Part shown: one piece after another, positions 1-7,588 of the stretch
Layout: each line of letters opens with the position of its first letter
How positions within the stretch are numbered: position 1 is the first letter of the stretch
Source: a virus
IMG/VR virus record: IMGVR_UViG_3300049629_001293
Location: 1-64,000 of that record
Length of the DNA: 64,000 bases
Direction: 5' to 3' (one strand)
Made by a program: the position numbers and the translations under genes
The notes under the pieces: model-generated
Told to the model about the DNA's origin: nothing
Database searches by the model: none
Seen by the model: only the letters and a program-made list of their open reading frames with translations

Positions 1-2
1 CT

Positions 3-341
3 GTTGAAAAGTATGTGACTGAACTGCGACAAAATCAGAAACAACCAACAGGAAAAGCTGGTCATACCGCAGGGAGTATGGCAGAGAGTGTAGATAATTT
101 AGCTACCAATTTAGCCAAACAAATGGCTCCAAAGGTTGTTGAGTTGACGGTAAAGAAACTTGAGGATGAGGTTATTAAAGAGCTATCAAAAGGTTTTGAA
201 ATGTTCATTATCAATGATTGTTTTAATCAACTCGGAATCATTATTGATGCTGAAATTCGAGAGGTTGAAAAAACTGATAACTTTCAAATCACTGGAGGTG
301 AAAACATTCTCGGTTACTTTGCGTTGCCGGAGGGCAAGTAA
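3..341 (+). CDS. hypothetical protein, 5'-truncated at window edge
   Basis: The frame is open to the first bases of the window, so the gene probably begins upstream; GTG at 15 is the first in-frame start inside it. The visible 113 residues are soluble and helical. An amphipathic stretch (LATNLAKQMAPKVVELTVKK) is followed by a short C-terminal domain. It is the first visible gene of the + strand membrane-protein operon. No family is recognised. Confidence 0.55.
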   Translation, partial: VEKYVTELRQNQKQPTGKAGHTAGSMAESVDNLATNLAKQMAPKVVELTVKKLEDEVIKELSKGFEMFIINDCFNQLGIIIDAEIREVEKTDNFQITGGENILGYFALPEGK

Positions 342-421
342 ACCAATCAAAAAACAATATCCCGATGTGGTTTTTCTTATGCACGGAGGGATTTGTTAAG
401 CAAAAAAACCAGGTACAAATT

Positions 422-616
422 ATGGTGTCATCTATCGCAAAAACAGCAAACAATATTAAGAAGTCAATGATTAACACAATCATACTCCTAATAATTGGAA
501 CGGGTATTGGAGGTGGTAGTGTCATCTGGATGCTACAAGCAAATGCAAACGGTATTTGCAGTCTACTCTCTGCAAAAAACCAATTCATTAACATAGTGCA
601 AAAGGACTCAAAATAA
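422..616 (+). CDS. small single-pass membrane protein
   Basis: 64 aa from ATG at 422, chosen over the in-frame ATG at 365 because the earlier part reads as spurious. Residues about 16-36 form one transmembrane helix containing a GTGIGGG small-residue motif. The stop codon overlaps the next start (TAATG at 614-618), implying translational coupling. Function unknown; probably a subunit of the membrane assembly encoded by this operon. Confidence 0.55.
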   Translation: MVSSIAKTANNIKKSMINTIILLIIGTGIGGGSVIWMLQANANGICSLLSAKNQFINIVQKDSK

Positions 617-1002
617 TGGATACAATTCTTCTCCCGTTGGTTCACGACAACCTGTCATGCGACACGGTGATTTCTCACAAAACCTTGGCACGACTTGGCA
701 CAAGCCTTGTCTTATGCCTTGTCTCGCCCTCTATGACAGGTCACGCCTTGGCACAACTCCCGCCAGGTTATGAGTTTCAACAGGCATATTTGCAAACAGA
801 AACTATGCCACAAAGACCGTGCCAAAACCGTCGAACCATCCAAGAATACGAATACACATTACCCCAAGAAAACCAAGAATATGAGCCACGTCAGTATCAA
901 CAGAATCCAGAGATTGCAGAACGCGGATACGGTGATTCAGGATTATCGGGGTACAGATTCAACATCGGAAGTCAAAACACAATCATCTTTAAGTTCTTCT
1001 GA
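616..1002 (+). CDS. putative secreted protein
   Basis: 128 aa. Residues about 20-47 look like a signal peptide: a basic region, a hydrophobic core (LGTSLVLCLV) and an Ala-x-Ala-like site in GHALAQ. The mature part is rich in Gln, Glu, Tyr and Pro, as in low-complexity exported proteins. It is coupled to the upstream gene by TAATG. A different-frame reading from 770 overlaps its 3' half; the signal peptide and coupling favour this frame. Confidence 0.5.
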   Translation: MDTILLPLVHDNLSCDTVISHKTLARLGTSLVLCLVSPSMTGHALAQLPPGYEFQQAYLQTETMPQRPCQNRRTIQEYEYTLPQENQEYEPRQYQQNPEIAERGYGDSGLSGYRFNIGSQNTIIFKFF

Positions 1003-1102
1003 GCTTAGACAAATGAAAAACAGAATCTTGTCACAGGACAAATGTTCTGATAAAGACCTCGAAAAACTTTCAATAATTAACGAATTACTAGGAGAAAAAA
1101 CG

Positions 1103-1294
1103 ATGAAGGTAGATAAATTTTTTGACAAGTTAAATGGGTGGCAGTGGTTAATAGTTGGAATTGTTGCAGGTTTGATTTATCAAAATATGGTAACAAGACC
1201 ACAGCCTCAAACATTACAGCCGCAAGTTTCACCCAACACTGTGATGACTCCTAATGGTGGTGCAGTGAATATGTACAAATTTGAAAACAATTAA
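1103..1294 (+). CDS. small single-pass membrane protein with Pro/Gln-rich tail
   Basis: 63 aa. ATG at 1103 was chosen because an AGGAGA ribosome-binding site lies 8 bases upstream; ATG at 1013 is an in-frame alternative that adds a charged helix. A transmembrane helix (WLIVGIVAGLIYQNMV) is followed by a Pro/Gln-rich tail. No recognised family. It has the same design as the other micro-proteins of this operon. Confidence 0.55.
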   Translation: MKVDKFFDKLNGWQWLIVGIVAGLIYQNMVTRPQPQTLQPQVSPNTVMTPNGGAVNMYKFENN

Positions 1295-1299
1295 AAACA

Positions 1300-1566
1300 A
1301 TGTCAAACAGAAAGAACGGAATCCATATCAATTACTATGAAGCTCCCTGTCAAAACTATCAACAACCAAGTGATGATTGCCAACAACAACCAAACCGGAA
1401 TGCTACATCATCAGGAATGTCTTCAAATATAATGCTTTTGCCAATAGGTTTTATATTCCTGATATTTATTTCACCTATTGTTGTAGGAGGAACAAGATAC
1501 ATTGAACGTCCTAGTCAACCATCGCCCGACATAATCATCAACAACAACAATAAAATGCAGCGATGA
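1300..1566 (+). CDS. small membrane protein
   Basis: 88 aa: a polar Gln/Asn-rich N-terminus, one hydrophobic segment at about residues 43-63 (IMLLPIGFIFLIFISPIVVG) and a short polar tail. It starts 5 bases after the previous stop and its stop overlaps the next start. No recognised family. Confidence 0.6.
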   Translation: MSNRKNGIHINYYEAPCQNYQQPSDDCQQQPNRNATSSGMSSNIMLLPIGFIFLIFISPIVVGGTRYIERPSQPSPDIIINNNNKMQR

Positions 1567-1724
1567 CAAATTTGTACACGAAAAAGGAAATGATGTTTTG
1601 GATAGTAGTTTGGTTCTTAACTTATCTCCTTTGCTTACAAAGAGGGGGTGCTGATATTGTTGATAATCGCACCCCAGACAATACCGGAGCTTTCTGTCAA
1701 GCCTACGCTCAAGGGGATTTATGA
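1563..1724 (+). CDS. micro-protein, single transmembrane segment
   Basis: 53 aa. The ATG at 1563 overlaps the preceding TGA (ATGA). One hydrophobic segment (FWIVVWFLTYLLCL) follows a short basic N-terminus; the C-terminus is polar and acidic. The next start overlaps its own stop. The tiling by ATGA overlaps and the shared topology are the evidence that it is real. Confidence 0.5.
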   Translation: MTNLYTKKEMMFWIVVWFLTYLLCLQRGGADIVDNRTPDNTGAFCQAYAQGDL

Positions 1725-1855
1725 TAACGATAAACCATAGATTCATTATCCAATGGATGATTTTTGGAATCATTCTTTACCTGACAATCCCCCCTTTAGT
1801 CGCAATTCACAACAACATTGTTTGTAACAGATATTATGGACTTCACAAAAAATAA
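1721..1855 (+). CDS. micro-protein, single transmembrane segment
   Basis: 44 aa starting at the ATGA overlap with the previous gene. A hydrophobic helix (WMIFGIILYLTIPPLVAI) is flanked by basic residues. Overlaps the next start at 1836. No recognised family; support is positional. Confidence 0.4.
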   Translation: MITINHRFIIQWMIFGIILYLTIPPLVAIHNNIVCNRYYGLHKK

Positions 1856-1988
1856 ACAGAATTTGATTTGGTTAGGAATTGCAGCCGTTGCAGCAGCATT
1901 TTTCCTTTATTCAGGAAAGATTAACCTACCTAACCAACAGCAATCACAGTCACCGCAACACCAGACACCAGGAGCTTTGAAATGGTAA
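1836..1988 (+). CDS. micro-protein, transmembrane segment with Gln/Pro-rich tail
   Basis: 50 aa. Residues 11-26 (LIWLGIAAVAAAFFLY) form a small-residue-rich transmembrane helix, followed by a Gln/Pro/Ser tail. In layout (short N-terminus, helix, polar tail) it is like the 63-aa protein at 1103. It overlaps the neighbours on both sides. The size and topology recall filamentous-phage coat proteins or small translocon subunits, but there is no sequence evidence for either. Confidence 0.5.
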   Translation: MDFTKNKQNLIWLGIAAVAAAFFLYSGKINLPNQQQSQSPQHQTPGALKW

Positions 1989-2278
1989 ATGATTATCCAG
2001 AGATAGTTTCGTTATTGATTGAACAAGCAAAATCAACTTTTAAACCCAAAGATGTAATGCTTGACCCTGATTGGGTGACTAACACACTTTTCACTTATCA
2101 ACAAATGCCAGAATATTCACCCATGTCTGAAACACATCAAGATTGTGTTTGGGGTGCTGAGAGTATCAAGCCTCGCTCTGAGTGGAATATCACCAAAGAG
2201 CAAAATGAGATTTCAGTTAAAAGATGGAAAGAAAAATGGATGGCTGAACGTAAACAAAAATATGCTCAAAGATTTTAA
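1982..2278 (+). CDS. hypothetical protein of a local three-member family (DYPEIV family)
   Basis: 98 aa. It is clearly paralogous to the product at 6734: shared DYPEIV near the N-terminus, WVT-x-TLF-x-YQ in the middle, DCV-x-x-G-x-E, then RP/RSEWNIT-type residues. A weaker relative is encoded at 6404. No function is recognised. The start overlaps the preceding stop, and the end overlaps the rhomboid gene by 17 bases. Confidence 0.75.
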   Translation: MVNDYPEIVSLLIEQAKSTFKPKDVMLDPDWVTNTLFTYQQMPEYSPMSETHQDCVWGAESIKPRSEWNITKEQNEISVKRWKEKWMAERKQKYAQRF

Positions 2279-2813
2279 ATGTGCAGCTACCTATCTGGGA
2301 ATAATGTGGGCTTTGGAAATGTTTTTCCCAGAATTTGATTATTTTGGAATCAGACCAGGAGTGGAAGGCATAGGAATGTTGGGAATTATATTCTCGCCAT
2401 TCCTACACGGAGACCCCCAACACTTGATAGGGAACACAGTCGGATATTTGCCATTGGCAACCCTGACAATTTTCAAAGCCCCTGGAAAATTTAATTACAA
2501 CTTTTGGGTGATTTCAATAATTGAAGGCTTTGGTGTTTGGTTCTTTGGTCAACCTGGTTCAAATCATATAGGAGCAAGCGGGGTGATATATGGTTTTTTT
2601 GGATTTTGTCTTCTTAGTGCTGTCTTTCGTCTTGATTTTCCTAATCTGGTATGCGCTGTCATTACCTGGATAATATTCCAAAATTTAATCGGCGGAATGC
2701 TGCCATCGGTTGCCCAAGGGATTAGTTGGGAAGGTCATCTGGCAGGGTTTATTGGTGGTGCGATAGCGGGGTATTTAGATGCAAATTCTCAAAGAAAATT
2801 GGAGGCAAATTAA
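2262..2813 (+). CDS. rhomboid-family intramembrane serine protease
   Basis: 183 aa, start at ATG 2262 inside the end of the upstream gene. It shows the rhomboid signatures: an HGDPQHLIGN segment in the second membrane region, the catalytic serine in GASGVIYG and the catalytic histidine in WEGHLAGFIGG. About six transmembrane helices match the minimal bacterial rhomboid core. It would cleave substrate transmembrane helices within the membrane. The neighbouring single-pass micro-proteins are natural candidate substrates, but that is inference from position only. Confidence 0.88.
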   Translation: MLKDFKCAATYLGIMWALEMFFPEFDYFGIRPGVEGIGMLGIIFSPFLHGDPQHLIGNTVGYLPLATLTIFKAPGKFNYNFWVISIIEGFGVWFFGQPGSNHIGASGVIYGFFGFCLLSAVFRLDFPNLVCAVITWIIFQNLIGGMLPSVAQGISWEGHLAGFIGGAIAGYLDANSQRKLEAN

Positions 2814-3080
2814 ATGTATTTGCAACAATCTGAAACCCAGACCTCCCCCCAGATAACAGGATTGATGGTATTTAATTGGTCAATGGGTTTGCTGAGTTTA
2901 TTGTTAGTTGGTTTGATAACTTCTGAAGTTGTCAGGCTAATCAATAAACCAACAGAGGAGTTTCAAAAGTTTGTAGCCGTAGCCAACCTTTCAGGTTATG
3001 AAAAATGCCTGAAAAACAAAGGTGGCGAAGGGTGCAAAGAACAGCTAATTATTGAATGGAGAAAAAGAAATGGCAACTAA
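2814..3080 (+). CDS. single-pass membrane protein
   Basis: 88 aa, beginning directly after the rhomboid stop. One transmembrane helix at about residues 17-40 (VFNWSMGLLSLLLVGLITSE), then a soluble charged C-terminus containing two cysteines (KCLKNKGGEGCKEQ). Overlaps the start of the next gene. No recognised family; possible rhomboid substrate or partner. Confidence 0.65.
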   Translation: MYLQQSETQTSPQITGLMVFNWSMGLLSLLLVGLITSEVVRLINKPTEEFQKFVAVANLSGYEKCLKNKGGEGCKEQLIIEWRKRNGN

Positions 3081-3585
3081 ATTAGACGGTTTACGCAATC
3101 GTTTTTCAACTGGAAACATTATCAAAGAAGCTGGCACGGGCGCTAATTTCTCTAAAGTGATGAGTCCAACAGGAAAAGGTGATATCACCCCCTATACCCG
3201 TGAACGCTCCTATGCAGGAACCGATGAATTTGACCAACAGTTTAATATTTCTGACCGAGTTAACCCATCTGAAAATGAAGCTAAGGGAGCTAAGATTATT
3301 GCCGAAAATGCAATCAAAGCAGCATCAAATAAAAAGGTAATTGTCGAAGCTCAATTGAAAGTTGACAAAGCACGGACTGAGTGGTACGAAGCTGACCAAC
3401 AATATGTTAAAGGTGTGGCAGAAGGTTCATTGAAACGTTTTGAGGAAAAGATTCAAACTCAAAAAATGTTAGATGGTCAAGCTCCTAAATATATGCAAAT
3501 CGTTGGTAATTACGCTAACGAAAATGTAGGGGCTGTTAACGTGATGCGCCAGTTGGACAAAATTGAAAACTCGATGAAACTGTAA
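3070..3585 (+). CDS. hypothetical soluble helical protein
   Basis: 171 aa. ATG at 3070 was chosen because GGAG lies upstream at good spacing and the extension from 3052 overlaps the previous gene. Flexible, Gly/Thr-rich first 70 residues, then long amphipathic helices (about 75-140) of coiled-coil character. There is no membrane segment, unlike its neighbours, so it could be a soluble adaptor or the moved or assembled component. No recognised family. Confidence 0.65.
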   Translation: MATKLDGLRNRFSTGNIIKEAGTGANFSKVMSPTGKGDITPYTRERSYAGTDEFDQQFNISDRVNPSENEAKGAKIIAENAIKAASNKKVIVEAQLKVDKARTEWYEADQQYVKGVAEGSLKRFEEKIQTQKMLDGQAPKYMQIVGNYANENVGAVNVMRQLDKIENSMKL

Positions 3586-3592
3586 ATTTATT

Positions 3593-3613
3593 TGGGGGTG
3601 AAACATTCCCCCA
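3593..3613 (+). promoter_or_regulatory. intergenic GGGGGTGAAA hairpin
   Basis: Inverted repeat with stem GGGGG/CCCCC around TGAAACATT, in the short gap before the ATG at 3622. Near-identical hairpins lie at 38250-38266 and 39181-39197. There is no T-run, so it is more likely an mRNA processing, stability or translation element than a terminator. Confidence 0.45.
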
Positions 3614-3621
3614 ATCAAAAC

Positions 3622-3975
3622 ATGAAACTATGGAAAGTCAAAAAGTTTTCAATCTTTGGAACAGGTTTATCTTGTTCCTTTTTGTTATCACATTTTGCTT
3701 TGCTTTATCCTGAAGCTAGAGTATTGCTAATTTGTCTTTATCTGGGTTTGATTGTTGGTAGTGTTATTTTATATTTAATTTCTGATAATCAAGATACTGT
3801 AAACTCTGATGAATTAGTTTTTGGTGCTATAGCTTTATTGATTGGTGTTTTTTATGCTTTAGGAATAGGTCAATCTTGGATAGTTTTAAGATTATTATTA
3901 TGGATTTTATTGTTGATTGTCACTGTTTCAATTTGGATATATTTCACATTACCTCAACCTGAAAACAATGAATAA
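3622..3975 (+). CDS. polytopic membrane protein
   Basis: 117 aa from ATG 3622; the earlier in-frame start at 3592 would run through the upstream hairpin. Four strongly hydrophobic segments: about 12-30, 36-52, 63-82 and 88-108. The stop overlaps the start of the ATPase gene at 3968, so the two are probably coupled and may interact in the membrane. No recognised family. Confidence 0.7.
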   Translation: MKLWKVKKFSIFGTGLSCSFLLSHFALLYPEARVLLICLYLGLIVGSVILYLISDNQDTVNSDELVFGAIALLIGVFYALGIGQSWIVLRLLLWILLLIVTVSIWIYFTLPQPENNE

Positions 3976-5860
3976 CACCCCTGAACATTTAAAAAATCCT
4001 CACCTGTCAGCATGGGCATTGGGATTAACAATTGCTGGTTGTAGTTTAGCGATGTTTTCACCTTTGGCAATCAACAAAAACCCACAATTAGGGATTGTTG
4101 GCACGTCTGCGGGTGCAGTGCTATCCATTGCGGGGTGGGTGATGGGGAGTCAATCAGAGAAATCAATCAAGCTACAAGCCAAGGTAGAGGAGCAAACCGA
4201 GGCTATATTCCTGCGGCGGTTGGGGATGGAATATGAGTTAGAAAAATTTAGGGATATTAGATATTTGAACGAAAGTCAGCAAGCGATCGCGCAGCCTAAA
4301 AGCCATGATCAAACATTACCACCATCGCAACAAAGAAGGTCGGATGACAATGAAGGGAATCTTCACCGGAGTCAATTGATGGTTTTAGACCGAGAGAGTC
4401 CTGTGGAATATAATCAAGAGAATCATGATATCTATTCAGATGAACTATCATTTATTCCTTGCGATATTCCCTCCAATCATATCTTAAACTTCTATAACTG
4501 GGATAAGTTAGCCGATGAGTCTTCAGGAATATTAATCGGGGGAAATTCTGGGAGCGCAAAAACATCTCTAGGTGCTGGTTTCGTGATTGGCAAACTAACT
4601 GAGCATAAACCCGCCGAGGTGATTGTTTTGGATATCCACGCTTCAAAAAACCCTATCTGGCAACAAATGGGTTTCCCTAGGGTTGAATCAGATGTTGAAA
4701 TAATTTATCAGATTTTGTGCTGGCTAATTGAAGAAGTCGAAAACCGAAAAGAAAAAGACGGGCATTCTATCATTGTCTGCTTGGATGAAATCAATGATAC
4801 GATGTCCGAGTTAGCACAATTAGACACTATCAAACCATTGCAAAACAAGGAAAAAAGAGTTAAGACTTTTACTTATGCGATTCGGAAACTTTCTAATGCT
4901 AGAAAGTTTGATATTTGTTTAATCGGTTTCATGCAAAGTCATAACACCGAAGCCATAGGAATTGATGGGAAGTTTAGAAATAATTTCCTTTTAATTCTTT
5001 GTGGTGCTAGTGCTAGGAGTGAGATTCAAAACTTGTGGAAACATGACACCCCTGAATTTCAGTACATCCAAAGTGCTGCCTATCCTGTTGTTGTTTGTGG
5101 TTCTAATCAGCATCAAATCGCAGAACACCCAACGCATAAACATCATCTTGAGTATAGAAAAAAAGGCAATGCTCCTGATGGTTTATTAAATCCTATTTTT
5201 TTAAATAAACCAATAGATGTTAAAATAGTTCCATCACCTAATATCAATCTAAAAAAAGATGATGTTCCTAAAGTGCTACAATCAATAAATCCCTTAGATT
5301 GTAATACCTGGCAATCAATAGATTATCCCAGTGGCTTGCAATGGCTACCACAACACGAGGCGGGAGTATATTGTGTATTTGTTAGCGGTTATCAAAACCC
5401 TCTTTATGTAGGTCAATCTAAAGACCTTTGGAGACGTTGGAACAATAAAGGTGACTGGGAACATCATGTTAAAAAACATCTTGAATCAATTGGTGATGTA
5501 TCGGTGAAAATAGCTTTTTACATCACAAAAAATTGGGATGAGCAAAAACGTTTAACTCTTGAGTCAGAATTACAAGCTAAATATAAACCTTCGTGGAATG
5601 GAACAGCTAACAAAACATTACCCGATAAAACACTTTCTGAATCGGCTCAAGCGGTGTTTAATTTCATCAAGGAAATATTTAAGGGTGAACCTATACCAGC
5701 CCGTGACTGTTACCGCAAATCATCACTCAGAACTCAGTTTGGATTAAATGCTGAAACTACTGAGTTGATATTTGATGAATTGCAAAATTTTGGTTTAGGT
5801 CAAAAACTAATCAAGGAAATTAATGGTTTCAGAAGTGTTAACTTTTTACCTGATATGTAG
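3968..5860 (+). CDS. membrane-anchored FtsK/HerA-like ATPase fused to a GIY-YIG nuclease domain
   Basis: 630 aa. Two N-terminal transmembrane segments (about 13-32 and 38-55) and a helical linker lead to a P-loop NTPase domain with Walker A GGNSGSAKTS (about 190-199) and Walker B IIVCLDEIND (about 266-275). The P-loop has Ala where Gly normally precedes the Lys. From about 465 to 555 lies a GIY-YIG domain (GVYCVF...LYVGQSKDLWRRW...ELQAKYKPSWN), then a winged-helix-like tail. FtsK/HerA ATPases pump DNA, and GIY-YIG domains cut it, so the fusion suggests coupled DNA translocation and cleavage at the membrane. The NTPase assignment is confident; the exact subfamily (conjugation, packaging or segregation) is not. 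Confidence 0.8.
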   Translation: MNNTPEHLKNPHLSAWALGLTIAGCSLAMFSPLAINKNPQLGIVGTSAGAVLSIAGWVMGSQSEKSIKLQAKVEEQTEAIFLRRLGMEYELEKFRDIRYLNESQQAIAQPKSHDQTLPPSQQRRSDDNEGNLHRSQLMVLDRESPVEYNQENHDIYSDELSFIPCDIPSNHILNFYNWDKLADESSGILIGGNSGSAKTSLGAGFVIGKLTEHKPAEVIVLDIHASKNPIWQQMGFPRVESDVEIIYQILCWLIEEVENRKEKDGHSIIVCLDEINDTMSELAQLDTIKPLQNKEKRVKTFTYAIRKLSNARKFDICLIGFMQSHNTEAIGIDGKFRNNFLLILCGASARSEIQNLWKHDTPEFQYIQSAAYPVVVCGSNQHQIAEHPTHKHHLEYRKKGNAPDGLLNPIFLNKPIDVKIVPSPNINLKKDDVPKVLQSINPLDCNTWQSIDYPSGLQWLPQHEAGVYCVFVSGYQNPLYVGQSKDLWRRWNNKGDWEHHVKKHLESIGDVSVKIAFYITKNWDEQKRLTLESELQAKYKPSWNGTANKTLPDKTLSESAQAVFNFIKEIFKGEPIPARDCYRKSSLRTQFGLNAETTELIFDELQNFGLGQKLIKEINGFRSVNFLPDM

Positions 5861-5865
5861 TAGAA
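5841..5865 (+). repeat. 25-bp direct repeat, left copy (second copy 6340-6364)
   Basis: The sequence beginning ACTTTTTACCTGATATGTAG occurs identically at 5841-5865, covering the last codons and stop of the ATPase gene, and at 6340-6364, 499 bases later. The copies bracket the secreted-protein gene at 5906. This is what insertion of a cargo segment with duplication of its target, or a short-homology recombination, would leave. Confidence 0.8.
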
Positions 5866-5905
5866 TAATGGTAAAATTATCATAAAACAAAAACAAGAAA
5901 AAATA

Positions 5906-6319
5906 ATGAAAAAACTGTTTTTATCACTATTGACTGTTACATTATTGAGCGTATCTTTTGCTAATTCATGTTTAGCTAATGCAAATAGAACGATATTTAA
6001 TCGTTCAGGAAATAGTTTGGCTAATGCAAATAGAACGATATTTAATCGTTCAGGAAATTATTTAGTTTTTATATCAAAAAACAAAAAAACACAACACATA
6101 ATAAAAAATCCTTTAGATATACCTCAACAATTAAACATCACTTCAGATATCCCTTTTCGTGTTATTTGTGAAAAAGATTACGGTGCAGACTATTGTTCAG
6201 GATATTTTGATAGAAGTTATCGAGTGATGAAACCAAATGAATCAATAATTGTCGAATTTTATGATTTATATGGTGGGATAAAAAATACATTAGCTATTTC
6301 TTTTTCCAATCTAAAATAA
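5906..6319 (+). CDS. small secreted protein with internal tandem duplication
   Basis: 137 aa with a clear signal peptide (MKKLFLSLLTVTLLSVSFA, cleavage near SCLA). A 39-base segment at 5975-6013 is repeated exactly at 6020-6058 (45-base period), giving two copies of LANANRTIFNRSGN. The rest is beta-rich with two cysteines. Its AT-rich composition and flanking 25-bp direct repeats suggest separate acquisition. No recognised family. Confidence 0.65.
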   Translation: MKKLFLSLLTVTLLSVSFANSCLANANRTIFNRSGNSLANANRTIFNRSGNYLVFISKNKKTQHIIKNPLDIPQQLNITSDIPFRVICEKDYGADYCSGYFDRSYRVMKPNESIIVEFYDLYGGIKNTLAISFSNLK

Positions 6320-6403
6320 TAAAAAATTAAAACTATTTTACTTTTTACCTGATATGTAGTAGAACCTTTGATTTATCCTATAAGCAAAGCAAAACACAAG
6401 CCC

Positions 6404-6733
6404 ATGAATTATCCCGAAGTAGTCGAATCAGTCTACAGTCAAATCCTGTTAATCCCAGAACCCAATCCCATCCCCAAAAACAAAGACTTTATTTTGATGG
6501 CACTCTATCACCGGACGACAAACCCTAAAGCCAAATACCCCCGTGAAGGGGCTGTCAAAACCATTCTTGATCTTGGTTTAGAGTTTGCTCCTGTTGAGGA
6601 TTGGAACATCAGCTTAGAGGATTACAACGCCGCCAAACTAAACCAACAAACCCGATGGTTGGCGTGGCGAGAGGGGCTAACACCTGTTAACTCAGGGATG
6701 AAGAAAACTATAGATAATGAACAGGAGTTTTAA
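6404..6733 (+). CDS. hypothetical protein, distant member of the local DYPEIV family
   Basis: 109 aa, start at ATG 6404 rather than the in-frame TTG at 6368, which lies just after the direct repeat. The N-terminus NYPEVVESVY and the C-terminal EDWNIS-x-E-x-Y-N-A segment resemble the proteins at 1982 and 6734. The stop abuts the next start. Function unknown. Confidence 0.6.
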   Translation: MNYPEVVESVYSQILLIPEPNPIPKNKDFILMALYHRTTNPKAKYPREGAVKTILDLGLEFAPVEDWNISLEDYNAAKLNQQTRWLAWREGLTPVNSGMKKTIDNEQEF

Positions 6734-7006
6734 ATGAAAAAGTCCAAACCAAAATCAGACTATCCAGAGATTGTCGAGTTAGTTGTTGATACTGCCAGAA
6801 AGCGCGGCGGGAATCAATTATTAACAGATGTCAATTGGGTAACTAAGACCTTGTTCAAATATCAGAATGGTGTGATTCCCTTGACTGATACCGACTCCGA
6901 TTGCGTCAGGATTGGAGAGGAGTTAAGACCCCGTTATGAGTGGCAGATCACCAGAGATCATGTAGCTTTTGCTAATCAGAATAGTATTAAGAAGGGATGG
7001 AAATAA
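6734..7006 (+). CDS. hypothetical protein, DYPEIV family
   Basis: 90 aa. Conserved with the product at 1982 over most of its length (DYPEIVELV, WVTKTLFKYQ, DCVRIGEELRPRYEWQIT). It begins immediately after the preceding stop and overlaps the RuvC-like gene by one base (TAATG). The conserved Trp, Asp-Cys-Val and Arg-Pro positions suggest a small folded domain. Function unknown. Confidence 0.75.
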   Translation: MKKSKPKSDYPEIVELVVDTARKRGGNQLLTDVNWVTKTLFKYQNGVIPLTDTDSDCVRIGEELRPRYEWQITRDHVAFANQNSIKKGWK

Positions 7007-7578
7007 TGATCAATACTTTCATCGGAATTGACCCAGGCAAAACCGGAGCGATCGCTATCATTTCTCCATCGGGAATCAAACTCATTGATTGTCCAGTTAT
7101 TGAGATTAAAACTAAGGTTAAAAGCAAAAAGCCAAACCTCACGCTATTTGATCAGGTTGCGGACAAGGGAACAGTCAAGTCCAAGGCCAAGGCCAAACCC
7201 AAAACTAAAATCACAACGAAGTCAAGCCCTGCATTAATGGCATCGGAGTTAGCACAGTTGGCTACCTCAAACTCAATAATCGCCATAGAGAGCGTTCATT
7301 CAATGCCAGGACAGGGAGTTAGATCAACCTTTGATTTTGGGACGAATTTTGGCATTTGGTTGGGAGTGATCGCAGCGTTAAATATTCCTATGGAGTTGGT
7401 GACCCCTCAAGAATGGAAAAAACACTATGGCTTGATAGGGAAAGACAAGGACGCATCAAGGATTATTGCGGTGCAATTATTCCCCCAGATGGCCATGGAA
7501 TTAAAGCTCAAGAAATACAACGGGCGGGCCGAGGCACTTCTCCTTGCTGAATATCTGCGACGCAAAGCAGGAGGCTAG
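7006..7578 (+). CDS. RuvC-like Holliday-junction resolvase
   Basis: 190 aa; ATG at 7006 overlaps the previous stop and has AAGAAGGG upstream (6997 is an alternative start). RNase H-fold signatures: GIDPGKTGAIAI with catalytic Asp9, then IIAIESV with Glu95, then GRAEALLLAEYL at the end where RuvC carries its last acidic residues (here Glu). A Lys-rich insertion of about 35 residues (about 32-68) follows the second strand. Such enzymes resolve recombination or replication branches before packaging. Confidence 0.8.
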   Translation: MINTFIGIDPGKTGAIAIISPSGIKLIDCPVIEIKTKVKSKKPNLTLFDQVADKGTVKSKAKAKPKTKITTKSSPALMASELAQLATSNSIIAIESVHSMPGQGVRSTFDFGTNFGIWLGVIAALNIPMELVTPQEWKKHYGLIGKDKDASRIIAVQLFPQMAMELKLKKYNGRAEALLLAEYLRRKAGG

Positions 7579-7588
7579 GACAAAGCAA

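Noticed and set aside
770-1102. N-terminal extension of the small membrane protein from ATG 770
   Set aside because: Overlaps 232 bases of the signal-peptide protein in another frame, while a strong ribosome-binding site sits at the ATG of 1103.
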